From Ascaris suum (taxonomy: Eukaryota; Nematoda; Chromadorea; Rhabditida; Ascarididae): a DNA stretch of 64,000 nt. The position numbers were made by a program, and so were the translations under genes. The DNA is taken from NCBI GenBank assembly GCA_013433145.1, contig CM024171.1, positions 9,672,065 through 9,736,064 of the forward strand, given 5' to 3'. Below the pieces are notes generated by a model, which searched no databases, was not told the origin of the DNA, and saw nothing but the letters and a program-made list of their open reading frames with translations. Below, in pieces: positions 34,201-48,351 of this stretch (its first letter is position 1; the number at the start of each line of letters is the position of its first letter).

Positions 34201-35100
34201 TACTCTCCTTAGAAATAAGAAATTGAAATTAGAAAGGAGGTATTTACAATCATATTCGCTTATTATTGAGTCGAAACTTCAGTTCAGTTGGAGCGATTAT
34301 TTATGCGTTAACGTCAAAATCAAAGTATCGTAAAACATTACTTATAGTTACCATTTTTTCGAACATTTCCCACGCTTTTTCATCTCCTCTAAATGACTGA
34401 GAACCATATAAGTGAAGGCCGCAGTTGAGGATTTATGCAAAAGTGGAAAATTAGAAAGGAAAGCTAGAAGGAAATAGAAGAGAAAAAAGCAGAAGGGAAG
34501 TATTCACGTGACACTTTCAAGCACTAAACGTGCATCGACGATGAGCTTTCTTGTGTAACTAGCAGTAGATTGTTTGAATAGGGAAATATTTGCGGTGTCT
34601 GTGGCGAACCTGCTATTAGCAATATGTCACAAAAATAAATACTGATAAAACTAGCATTGCCACACATTCTGTGACAGTATAAGAGTTCTCAATGATGGAA
34701 TTTTTCGGAACACAGGTGCATGTATATTGGATCAGAGAACTTCTGCCGTGACTCTATGTGGAAGGTCGAAGTTCGGAGTGCCGTTCGGTCAATAAGCGAA
34801 AAATGCGCACCGTTTGTGCACCTTTATTATTTATGGCTGTCACTAAGCTCAAATACTGAAAACGCTCATTTTGCAAACAATAACAAACATTTTAAGCAAG
34901 TTTAAATATCGTTATAACGAATTCAACAATCTCAACTAACACGCCTAATAGCAGACATAAGAACATCGAGATATTGTTTATGAACAACGTTCCTATGAAA
35001 TTCTAATCTCATCCTATGAAGTAAGCATTCCAATAGATATGGAAATCATAACAGCAGCGTTCGAAGAACTATAAGTCATGTTTGTTTCAAGAGAAAAATA

Positions 35101-35129
35101 CACGGTTTTCGTTCGATCGACGAACCGTG
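35101..35129. repeat. Imperfect hairpin, two stacked 5-bp stems
   Basis: CACGG pairs with CCGTG, and inside it TTCGT pairs with ACGAA, with an unpaired TT on the left side and a short central loop that is itself partly palindromic (TCGATCG). The symmetry is visible by eye. No function is assigned. Confidence 0.5.
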
Positions 35130-38100
35130 CAACACTCGCGTGAGAATAGATTCGCGTCACCACATACAATCTCTTCACTGCCAGCCTTTTTATCTCAAGA
35201 AGTATTCTCGTGGAGCCATCTTGTCGTCATACTTTATTTACAATTCATACTTTCTTGATAACTCACAGAAACATTTATTGCGATGAGTGCTTTATTATTA
35301 AGAGGTGAGGAAAATAGAAATTATTTTATGCTTTTGTTTAAAACAAAAGTTGAAGTTTAAATCCTTTCCACGACGTTATATCTTGCGACGACTTTGAATT
35401 GTTTGCCCTTTATAGCATTCTTAGCAAATAGCTTCTCAAATATCAGGATGCTGATTTCTAATGACTTAAAATGGCTTTATATGCAACTTCATATCACACT
35501 CTAAACGCGCTACTAATGTTAACCGAATGAGATTTTGTTGAGCCGGCGGCCGAACAAAATGTTCCGTTAAAGTCGAACCTAATTTATGATGTATTTTCGT
35601 ATCCAAAATGTCGCAAGTTTCTGCTGCAACCAAAAAAAGAGAGAAGGTGACAACTGGACCTCGATTTTTAAAAACCGACTGAAGTTTTACTTTCACATAG
35701 AAATTTGCTCAATCGATCACCGTCACTGCTGAGCAGCTTCACGTCGGTAGCCTTTCATATCTCAACGGTGGTAATATGCGCACAGAAATGATGTCACTAT
35801 AACTCGCTTTGCAAAAATTTGCAAGCGCACAGCTTTTCTAATGATGCCAAAGAATTTGATACGAAAGGTAATAAAATTTGGTTCGATTCATCTCGGATGC
35901 ATTCAGTGATAGAGCAGAGGCGCTGCTTTGATGACACGCCGTAGACCAACGTCAAAGACAACTTCATGCCAACGTCAGCGACAAAGATATAGTGGCTGTT
36001 TTAAACCCCATCTTAGTTCCTTCACTAAAGTTTCTCTGCGAAGAGAGGGGAAGTGACTCTGCCTATATGAGCATAAATTCTTCAAATGAATATCTTTATG
36101 CAGAACGTGTTGGCCGTGTGAATTAGAAAACTTGATTTTTAAAGGTGCTTTACAAGCGACGTCGTGTCTGCGGAAATGTATGTCTGTGCATGTCTGTCCG
36201 GTAGCTGCAGAGCTAGGTAACCTGGCAGGAATAATGTGAACTATCAGATGATTTCCTGCATTACATTTTGCACTGATCTGTAAACTTTGACTTTGAAATA
36301 GTCTATGGGCAGCTGAAAGTGCTAATTGCATGCACCTTCCATCCGTTGTGTTCTAAAGCAAGAGGGAAAAGCACATCAGCAGTGGCAAGATATGCGCTTC
36401 TGCATTTCCACGCCTGACTGGTCACTTTCATAAATGAGCGATGAATAATAAACAAGCAAAATAATGCCACCATATATAAAGTGGTCTAATCATCCCCGCT
36501 TGACTGGTGTTAAAAAACCGAAAGTTGCAAAATGGGTGCAAATTTTGCCCACAAAATGGCCCACAAAAATACACCCACCAACCTCAGTAGTTCCTAAGTT
36601 GAAATCATCAGACAGAAATGGAGACACAAATGCATATCAAGGGCACGACATCATCACGACGCGGTTTTGCAAGAAAGTTTGCACAAGCAAATGAAAGTAG
36701 ACACTTCATCAAGGATTTGCAGGATCGCTACCTTGATGTATTTTGTATCTTTTATTTTTTATTATATGATAACTCATTAAATTCAACAAGATAGCCGAGG
36801 ACTTACCTTTCCCTCAACTCACTTTCTCATTTCCTAGCATTTCTCATTCGTGAAAACTTCTCTTACAAAGCGCTTCTTATAAAGCGAAGAATCCTTTAAA
36901 TCTCTCACTTCTCGCTACATTTTACTGTGAACGAACAATGTCAGTCAGTTAATCGGAAGATCACTTTTTAAAACAAACTGGAATTAATTCGATAGGCTAT
37001 CACCGGGGTTGAGAGATTCGTATATTTGCGTTAATATATCTAAATAAGGCGCACACTAATGCGCTTCCCTGTGAAATGATGTCGTAATCCACATCAAAAT
37101 TCGTTTATAATGTGTCTCGAAAAACAGTGCGAAACTGTTTCTACGTGTCATTTAGTTTCCATTGCATGCCAATATATGAGATATTCAACTCAACAAATTC
37201 CATCATTACAGCTTTTTCGGCTGTAATAGATTATTCGATCGAAGCGAGCATCTACGGGATGGACGTTAAGACAGACGAAGAAGAAAGGTATATGCATACG
37301 CGCGGAAATTTCGCGGCGATAGCGCACTCTTATAAAGGAATATAAAATACATAAAAAGGTGACAGCGACCAAGGCGATACGAAAAAATTTGTTGACATTA
37401 TTCTGGCCAGTTTTATATTTTTGAGGACGACGTATTATTTTGTTACCGTGAGAAATTCGATTGAAAAAGGCGGATGGTGAGTGATGTTAGAGACGATACG
37501 GCGATGGATTTCGTGATTTGTTGAACGGTTCAATTGAGAAAGTGTTGATAGCGACGAATGTATTTCTTTTAAAGTGGTATATTGAAAAATGGCTGAAAGA
37601 AGAGAATTCTAAATGCATAGGGATATGCAAGTGTAAACGGATGCACTGAGAATCAGAATTATTGCTACACACAGCATTCGTCCGCCTTGTGATGCCTGTG
37701 CTTTTGAGAGAATTTCAAATGTGAACACATTGGCTGCAAATGGTAACGGCAGAAAGAGGCTCTGATGGCCCCTAGCTACTAAAAGTGATCAATATTGACA
37801 AGAGGCATCGTCTTTAACCTATCGCCATGTGCCTTAGATAGACGACATAATTATCATAAGGATAACATTGTGAATGACGAAATGTAATGTCGGAAGCACA
37901 TCGTTGAAAATCTACAAAACTGTTAGCCTGCTTAAATCTGTTCGAGATTTACTTTCCTATACTTTTTAGTCCTGCTAAGACAGTGAGATACCCAGGATCA
38001 ATAATATTACCATGTTCCCACTTCACAATGAATTGAACAGCTTTTAAATAATTATGAAAATGAACAGCTTGAACAGCTTCTTTAAACTCCATATATCACG

Positions 38101-41100
38101 GGGGTGCACCTTTGCGAAATATTATCCTCCACCTGTACTAATTGCACATTGCACACAGCCTTACCTATATTCTCTACTAGTTCGCACCTATATCTGCACC
38201 AATTAATGTGCTTGAATGAATGCTCTTAGTCAGATTTTTTCAGCCGTTAATGGCGAGAAAAATTAGCCGAAATTTCTGAAAGCAAATATAATTGAATTTC
38301 AAGCCTCAAATTATCTGCTGTGTACTTTCGTTGTAAAATATTCAGTTTGTTTACGTAATACACATGCAGCAATTTCTCGTGAGAGGAAAAAAAGCTGCCA
38401 GATGTTCATTTCATAGAAACTGATCACCTTGACATCAACCAACTGAGTTTTTTAAGTATTTCTATGAAACATCTGTAAACGCAATGTTATCTAATTCAAA
38501 TCGTTTATTCGTGTCGTTCATACGCGCTAAAGAAATAGCGAAAATGTTTGAAATTATAAACAGCGAAAAGTTCATATGAAAAGCAAAATTATAAAAGAAC
38601 TAAGCTGTTCTCATGGATTATCGTTCGCAACGCAATCTCCACTCCAAATAGCATTGCATTGCGAGCAGTTCAATATTTTGAGGTGCATTGATGTTGCCAA
38701 CGGTATAAGCATTCAGCTAAACGTGCACTTCTGTTTGTTTGTTTGTTTGTCTGCAGGATGGATTCAACTGCTGAGCCATCAAAGTCAAAGTAATGAAATA
38801 TTGCGAGAGAAATGTGTGCTGTAAGATAACTCCAGGAAAACCCAAGCTCGAACCCGATTTCATCCCGATCGATCAGATTTGTCGGTGCCGAGGCTTCTTA
38901 ATTAAGCAGCGAAATTTGCATTAAAAAAACTCGGCCATAAACCGGTCCTACATTTTAAACGAATATTGCAGTGTACTTCAGCATTCAATATACATATGGC
39001 AGCTAATTAACTACACAAATGCTTCTGATATCATTGAAATAATAAACATAAACCATAGCACTCATTATTACGTAGATAAGGAAGTGACGCAGCGTTTTCA
39101 GTGCGAATGGACCGCCCTAATTTACAAAAGATTTAGAAAGAACATGTTTTAGGACGAGAATATGTACTCGTAGTATCGAGCCATAAGTTGCACGCATGAA
39201 TTCTTGAAAAAAATTAACCGAAGCATTGCTCGCCTAAAACTTACTTTGAGGAAATTAAACCTTCCTGAGCAATTTTTTCCGAAGTTTCCTCGACTTTTCT
39301 CGTGTTTTTTGCATCTGCGATTATTCCTTTTGTTCGCTTCAAGCACTCCTAAGCACAAAGCTCACTCCTAAAGACAGAACTATCTTCAAATCCAGAACTT
39401 TGTCTCGAAAACTTCCGCGAATGTTTTGCAAAAATTTCTTGGAAAGGCTTATGGCTTTCATTAAATTTTGTAGCTCTTAATTTAATGTGGGGTAGAATAG
39501 TGCAGCAATGATAAAGTGCAAAAAACCCGCTGAAATAGGTGGATGCATGTGCAACTTCGGATGAGAAAGTAGTAGGAAATGATGGGCCGCTAGAGTAGAC
39601 GTGTAGCACTAGACTGTCACGTGATAAACGTTTAAGGAAGCAACCAACGACACGCTGAGAAATTTTTCTTTATTTCCTTGTGCTGATCGTAACAATTGTC
39701 TCGATGGCAGCCGCAGTTTTGATAAGTTATTCTAATGCTATGTGAGTGGCCTTTGATTTCACTAGCGGCAGAGTCGATGATTCAATTACGCTTAAACGGT
39801 TGAACGAATGTTCAAGGGGAGCATAGCTCACAGATCGTACGAACCTTTTGAAAAACGCTCTAGGCTCCATGCAACCAGTTCCAGAATAAAACTGCAACGC
39901 CAGTTTTACTAGGCCTATGAATGATAGCAACTCATGCCAACGATAACGCATAGCCCCCAATAGCGCATAGTTTTTCATAAACACTACCCTGCATGATGTA
40001 ATCACTCTCTTAAAGCACTTCTTCTTGAATTTTTATAAGCATAAGTATGCTTTTGAGGGTTAAAGTTTCCCCTAAAACTTATTGAAGTATGCTCGAAATT
40101 ATGGGAAATAAAAACGCGTTGAAAATTCTAAAAAAGTGAGAAAGTTTTGAATTCTATTTGTGAAGAATCGCTCACCGTTTTGCATAAAAATCAATTTTAG
40201 ATAAGTTAGATGGCCTTCAATTCTGGCTGGAAATTTGGAAAGATCAATGCTGCCAATTAACAAGTAGAGGAATGATATACCCACCCATAAATGCTGATAG
40301 CAGGCTCCTTTATGTCGCAAACTTTTTTTAAACAGAAGTGCTAAAGAGCGAAAAAAGAGATTACTGTCTCGTTCAAATGAACATAAGCTTCGCGGTCATA
40401 TCATATCGAATAACAGCGCTTTTATAATCCGGTTAGAAATGGCTAAGCCATCGAAGCATGAGCATTTTTATGAACCGATATCGATTCTTGATTTGAAAAA
40501 TGCATTCTGTTCCTATGGGATGCTGATAATACGAAAGCGATACTCTAAACCCAAAAAAGAGCACATATGCTGCAGAATTTGCTGTACTGTTGTAAAATGA
40601 TACAAAATTGCCCACGCTACAACGTAACATTACTCGTTATTTTCAAAACATAAAACCGGCGCAGTTCGTATGTGCTATTTCATGCTGTGTAAAATGAAAA
40701 ACACGGAGATTTCTAAAGTGTTTTTTGAAGAGCATTCAAGCAAAATGATTGAGACGTAAAGTTTAAACCGGTTACGAGAAGATTCAATGAACTCGTTGGA
40801 AGAGTGCATAAGTTTTGATGAATATCAATCAAAACGGGTTAGTGCGTTGATTTCTTTTTGGAAAAATATCGCTCTTTATATTTTTTCCATTCCACACTCA
40901 TCCATATACATTTATTTATGATGGAATGAAATTAGCGCCATTATTCATGATTCCACATTTTAGTTCCCTTCAAAAGCTTCAGAGAATGTGGAAAAGCATT
41001 TGTTAGCATGATAGAAAGCTGGAACTATGAAACTCATTTTGCCAAAATTTGCTGAAGCTGAGAAAAACTGCGGGCAAATTGTTGAAAAAATGAGCAGACT

Positions 41101-42682
41101 TTTGTAGCTTGTGAGGGATTATAAATGTTCTTCGTACGTTCTACTGCTTGAACTCATACGATTGCATTAGTCAATTAATTTTTGAATTTATGTTAGAGGA
41201 ACTAAAGCGCGATCTTGGTTTCGGGAATTGAGGATGAAAAATACACCCAAAACTGACGTTGAAGTCTCTGAAAGCATATTTCTAAGAGATTAATATTTGA
41301 GAAATTTAAGCGTTCTTCATGAATCATAAAAATTTCATGAAACTGGGCAGCTAAGAGAAATATTCATAGGAAATGCGACCATTGACTGCCTTCGCAAAAT
41401 GTTTTGCTTGAATTGGTAGTTCCAGCCAGAATATTGCAAATGATGCCCTTGTTCTCAATGGAAATGCCTACACGATCGCAGAACAATGATCTCAGGTCTG
41501 TGTCATCATGGAAAAAAGCCTGCATAGCGATTGTTAAGTAAGTTCCATATACTTTAAGCGGTTGAAATATGAAAACAAACTATAGACTGTTGATTTGCAC
41601 TAAGGAATCACCACATCTAGTTCAAGCGACCAATAAACAAATATTGCAAATGATAAAAACTTGAATTGCTGTCGAGTAATTATTTCGCTAATAAAGAACG
41701 ACGTTAAAAACACACGTATCTCAAATCGAAACTGTTACTCGCAGCAGCAGACCGCCCAATTGCACACTTCAGCTGGCACTTTGCCCGCTTATACTGGCAT
41801 ACCACAAAGCGAAAAACTGTGTGGAATTTACCCATAAACAACGATGTTGGAGTGCTCGCAATCGATAGAGACTAAAATATGTGATCCTGAAATCGTTAAG
41901 GCACAGCTACTCATGGTGATGAACTAAAAAAGTGATTTCTCATCGCTCCATCGGAGTATTTGTGCCAAGCAATCACGCTGCCTAATTTCCCATTGCACAT
42001 CATCCAGAAAAACTTTCACTGAGATTCACCGAATCGTGAAAAAGTAGGGCAATGGTTCATGTGCACATCACTAAAATCGAACAATTTTCACAATTAAATC
42101 TCAGAGCAACCGACTTCAACACAATTTTCGGCATGATTCCATGTTGAACGCCTTAGATTATTTCGTAAAAATAAGACCTTCGTAAAAGTAACTAGACTTA
42201 CATGGTGACGTGTGCGATAAATTCCGGAAAAAAAAACGATGGAGACGATAATAAGAGATAGAGGATTTATTTATAAACGAGGCATTTGCTGATAACAACA
42301 ATGAGGCATGCTCTTGCATCATTGAAACAATAAACGAAGTAGCCGAGCAAGCAGGATCGCAACGATGGATACTTGTGAATTTCCATCCAATCGAGGTGTA
42401 AACACAAAGCGAAAAGCAATGACACAGTGTCTGCCAGTGAACTGTCCTACTGAATCGATTCGCTATGCAAAACGTTATCAAAAAATTTGCTTTTTCGATT
42501 ACACGTCATCAGACGTACGATAATTATGCACGTGAATATTCACCATTATATTTCATGCGCGCACATATAACTCAATCGAATTAATTCATTTAGAGTGACC
42601 TTCAAATCTAGATTGGGAGGTCTTCTTATAACTTGCAAGTTCTATCGTCATTGCTTTTGTGGTTCGTGAGACCTGAATGGAG

Positions 42683-42720
42683 AGGCAGGCAGGCAGATAG
42701 ACAGACATACAGACAGACAC
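42683..42720. repeat. GGCA/GACA low-complexity tract
   Basis: A short degenerate tetranucleotide run of the type AGGCAGGCAGATAGACAGAC. A similar purine-rich AGGCAGGCAAGCAGGCAG tract occurs near 18631 inside a glutamine synthetase intron. Confidence 0.7.
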
Positions 42721-45382
42721 ATGTGCGCATACGGGGACATAATGCGGTTATTTAATACAAACTTTGGGAAAGTTGATTTATTATTTATAAAGTGGTAATG
42801 TTGACGTCGTTATCCATAGGAACCCTTTACCTAGGTTTGTTTCTCCACAAGTTGCGTTTGATTCCCATCTTTTATAGACAGCAATGCAAAACAACTGAAT
42901 TTGAAGCTTAACGAAAGACAATCTATTGACGTCTCAACAAATTCAACACAATGCTCCCTTCATTATTCAATAAGCAAAGCTTACTTGCTTCAGAGAAACG
43001 AGCAATTGCACCGTACAACGTTGAAAACACCCTTTAGTAGACGTCCGCTCAAAGAATCGCTTCCGTTGCACAGTCTCGCTCACAAACAATTCGGCTCGCG
43101 TTTCTTATAAAGCGACCGACGCATCGCCTCATTTTGCTTCCTTCTCTGACGTTGAGCATGTCGATATAAACACACAAAATGTAGCACACAAGTTGCGAAA
43201 ACATTCCAAATACCGACAAACAACAGCTGCTGCGCGCAAAAGCTCATTTCCACAAGTTGCAAAGAAAAATGCTTTGAGGATTTCACTCGTTCTATGCGAT
43301 ATTCACTTCGTTTCATGAGTCGTCAAAGTTGGTTTTTAAATGTATTTCATGTGGACAATCTGTATTGCTCACAACGTTCAAAACTGCTCCTCCTTTGCAC
43401 GTGAATTTGTGCTGAAGAAAACGACGACGATTTATCAATTGCTCGATTCGCAACTGCAAAACTGCACAGCGCTATACCAGTTTACAAAGCTTTAAAGAGG
43501 ATTTTCAATATTTAAACATTTCGATGAAAAATCCGTTTTTCATAGAGAGTTCAATTCACGTATGTGGATAGAACAGTTGGAGAATATTGGATGTTCTTTC
43601 AACTCTTCACATTAAAATATTCGATTCACATAACAGTTTTACTTATTCAACTTTGGAGCTCTTTTAAAAAAAACATTCAAAGAAGCCACCTTTTATTGAA
43701 GTGTTACTTTACTGTCTTGAAGTGATAAGCAATTCTTCAGACTTCCACTGTTCAATGCAATCTCGAGGCAGGCGATATGCTGAAAACTATTGCTGTTGAA
43801 TCTCTCATGAATGCATGAAATTGCACTTGTTTTCACTTATATAGGCTCCGGGATTCTTTTTTTTTATTTGGCTTGCCTCAAGTTGAACAATTCTTCCTTT
43901 CCATCAAAGACATCCTATCAAATCTTTCCCAATTTAGTCGTCGTTTATCAAATTTTTCATCGTTTCGCTAAGCCCCTTCCAATACTTTTCTCTCTGAGTT
44001 GCATATCTACGATGATAAGACACATAGGAACAAAGGAAAATAATATGGCAAACAAACAATGCAACCATTGGTATCTGAATGTAGTTGATGCTCTCCGAAT
44101 GAAATTACAAAAATTACGTTCAGACATTAAACAACAAAATTGATCAATGAATAGTTGCGGCGGTGGTATGTACAGTGTCGTCACACGACGTAGCATATGT
44201 TGGAGATTTTTCTCTTTCAAACACCCTTCGGTGATCTCTGTTTACTTCAAATCTCTAGTGAGCGTTTCTCGGCTTCTAAGAGGTCATTAATAATGTGTCG
44301 GCAAAATAATTCGAAGTTGTTACCCAACAATTAACAACACATTTGAATCATACGGAAACCTCCTAATCACAGCAGTTGCAGTTTGAACATGCAATCACAT
44401 AAATATTTATGTATATATTTTGCACAACGAAAAAAAAAACAGTCCAAAAATTTCAGTTCTGACTTCAATTAAGGAAACCAAATTCATTTTTAGGTAGCAG
44501 AGGAAAATTTTCGTGGAAATTTCCGCCGCTTTTTTCAGTGGTTGCAGTTGAAGTGCTGCTAGTGAACAGTTTCGCCAGAGGAACAGGAAATTTTTCTCGC
44601 CCAAAAAAGGTCTTCTTGCGTGCAATATGATATTTTTAAAAGTATGTGAGAAATCAAAAGTTCTTCACATGCAAAAATCTCTTGAATGCAAGCCTTATCA
44701 TACGCATAATAAGAGGTCGGAACGCTTGGGTGAAAACTATGACAGCAATAAAGAAGTCAGGAAACGTTATCGTTTGGGCGATAGGATATGTATTCTTGCA
44801 TTTCCATCCATCAGGCCGACCTCTATAATGACTCAAAACAATGCTAATTCATCTGATGGCGGAGGAAAACAGACCGCATCTAGAAATTTTTTTATGAGCA
44901 ACTAACCACTCTTACATAGGCAAATAACATGGTAGCATCCTCAAGCATTACACAGATGGGATCAGTCAACTGGAGGTTCATATTTGCAGATCTTTTTAAC
45001 CGGCGAATTGCGATCAAGTTCCATCATGTGCTTTCCCGATCTTCGACTGAAACTAAATAAAGGAAAGGCAAACACAGGTGTAATAACACTTATGTGCATG
45101 AGTAATAACGCCGCTCGCCATAACATGTTTCAAAAGAAAAATTGCAAAGCACATAAAAGAATGAAATTTATAAACTAGAAAAAAAACAGTGTTCGAGAAG
45201 AGCTTCACAAGTTTAGAAACATACATGGGTGTCGGGAAACCCCAAGAAATGAGGCGGCAGCCTCATGAAGAAGACGTCAACTTAGCCTCAAACGAGCAGA
45301 ATATTATCTCTTGTTGTACTGAAAGTTTACTAGAATAATCATGCTCTCACTAGCCAAAAACTCGCATGTTGAGATAATCATG

Positions 45383-45523
<141 letters not shown>

Positions 45524-48351
45524 TGGAAGGAAAGGTGGGAGTAGTTACGCCTACCTACGTTATCACCAGTGCATTTTTATGCAATCTCATTGAATCGTGC
45601 ACGAATGCTCCCGTTAACATCATGCGTATATATACGTACGTGTACGTACCTGATCGTCCCACAATTTGAAGTCGTCGTTCATAAGGGCACGGGATTACGT
45701 TTAGCGGAGATAATTTCATTCCCAGCAGCACCGCATCCGCTGTTCCTTTCCGAATGTCTATGTTCAATCTCTGTCTATGTAGCAGCACGATTTCTGCGGC
45801 TTGATGGGCTCAAGAAGAAGAAAAATTTGGATGTAAAATGTTTGTTAGGGAAGAGCTGAACAATAACTTTCACACTGTAACACGTTGAAACAGTTATAAG
45901 TTCTCATTTGCTACGAAGCTCATCTCAAATCATGCAATCGCCCACCCTGCTTCCCCTCCCACTGCAGCACCAATTCGTCCTGCCTACAAAAACGTTCCTT
46001 AATGCCAATCCTGCGAAGTGACGCAATACCATGTTGATATGTTGAAAGGCTCTCAATAATCAACAATATTTTAACAAAAACGAAAGAAGAGATGGGCGTT
46101 AAATACGAATAATACGCATAACAAAACAACTTCCATTATCAAAAAAATTTGCGCAATTGTTTTTCAAGAAAAGAGCGAAAAAAGAAGATTTTCTTAACGT
46201 TCCTCTCGTTTCTTTGCTATAGCATTTCGCGTTTGAGCAAGCATAGTCAAAACAGGGATCACCAACGACACACAGATAGAAACGGGTGGGAAAGAGATAA
46301 CAAACACCACGCAAGATGTTGTGGGACATGAATGGACGATGAATCTTATCGGACAAAACAGCAAAACAATAACCGCAAGCCATCGCAACAAGCACCTCTC
46401 CTACAGCACACCTTTATAAGCTAATAAAGATGACGTCACTTCGAAGTAACCTCAACTAAACAAACCCTACAATGAGCAAAAATATATCAAAAATCAATGT
46501 TTTCTAAAAAACACCATATAGAGCTTTAACGACATCTGGCTACAAACCAAAGTAAGCTAATAACATTTCTTGCAATCGTGATTTCAAGTTTCCAGGTGCC
46601 CCGTTTATAAAGTTCAAAGATGGTCACTGCAAGAGTGCAGGGGTATGCTTTTACTTGGTTTAGAATGAAGAACTCTGAGTGATGTCCTATGCGCAAAGTA
46701 GCCTACTAGGAGGGTGCAAAGAGGTTAAAAGCATAACAGAAAGAAGCATTCTTGGGAAAACAAATTCAACGGAATGCGAACTGCACCGGTAGCAATCACA
46801 ATCCGCTTCCTGAAATCCGACGTTTGAACGGCACGCAAAATTCGGAAGCATTTAATTTCCGAAACTTCTGTTGCAGCTAAAGTATGTAGCACTCTTAAGC
46901 ACTTGGAAGTTGCACTGCAATATAAAGCCGTCAATATGCATCGCTCTCATCCTTTAATGTGCTAAAAACATTGGCTGCATCAGAAAGTTTGGAACTAGGT
47001 TTCCCAAATTTCGCTATAAATAGAGAAAAGATATGAAAACTAAAAACGGTTAGAACGAATATTATCTAATGGAATCTGGATAAACTAAAACGACTTAATT
47101 CGACAACACATACAACACAGCAACGAATGTATCAATCGAACAGGTGAAGCTGCGAATGAAAGAGAAAATCGCTTCAGCAATCAACGCTAAATAAACGAAG
47201 CTAGTTTAACCAATAACAACTCCGCATGGCATAAATTTGCAATAACCGAACAATATGCGATAAAATGTTCCGGGCACTTCGAAGTAATTCCCAACCTTCC
47301 CCTTCCTTTCAATTTCAAATTCACTTCATAGACTTTGCAGACATCAACCGACACAAATTCAGAAAATGGACAAAACAAATCTCATCAGAGATCACATGCA
47401 ATAAACCTTCCACAATCTATAGCATGTCTATTTTTGCTCCCTGTCCATTAGAATGCTCTTTCCCCTCCAACCCCTCTAACCACATTCAAAGTGTTCACTT
47501 TACTACCATTGCTCCCCTTACACAAAAAAAGGAGCCAAGCAGTTGAGTGGGTAATAACAAATAGTTGCGAGAATAATTAAAACGGCAACGACAACATGAA
47601 AGTGGACAAGCAAAACAGAATCAACAAAACGGAGTGGCTAGTAGTGATCACCGAAGGCGGCACTCAACATTTTTTTAAAGCGAGCGCAACGACAGCTGAT
47701 ACGATTTTCGATTCTAGTAGAAAAGCGGTGATACCTACTCACTTTGCACCATCAACAACTGCAAATCGTGTCCAGCTGAACGTTTCGCAAGCACAACAAC
47801 AACCGTTCTACAAAACGTTAGCCTAGAGCCAAGCTGCCTTGTCCGCATTAACCTACCTTATTAAGGTACCTGCGTTTACTTCTTGCAGTTGGCTATACAC
47901 ATTCACCCTATGCGACGCTACCCTAGAAATGCCATCCCATCTCCACATGGTCTAATCAGTACTGGTTGGATTTAGCTATGGTGATGCACAACGTCCAATG
48001 TCGAGGAGTAAAGCAAACAAAAGCGATAACGGTCCAGGCCGCAAATACTACAGGGCACAAACGATCTGTTATCGATCGTGATTCACTACATCGACGGAGT
48101 TACATTCTGTTCAGCAGAGGAAGCCCTGCTTCCTCCTTTGGTTGAGCTCAGCGTCGGTCATGCACTTTGCAAGGAACATTCGCAGTTCTATCCCATACAT
48201 TTCTCCCTACCTCTTCCTGACCAGAATTTCAAAAATACTGGGAGGCGTCTTACGCCTCGTCGGGAGAAATGAAGAATCAGAGAGTTGTTAAAACCCATTC
48301 TGGCTCCCTTATGACAACGTGGACAATACAGCTACGGGAACAAGGATTATC

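Noticed and set aside
35975..36331. 118-residue - strand ORF
   Set aside because: No motifs or flanking splice sites; consistent with a chance open frame.
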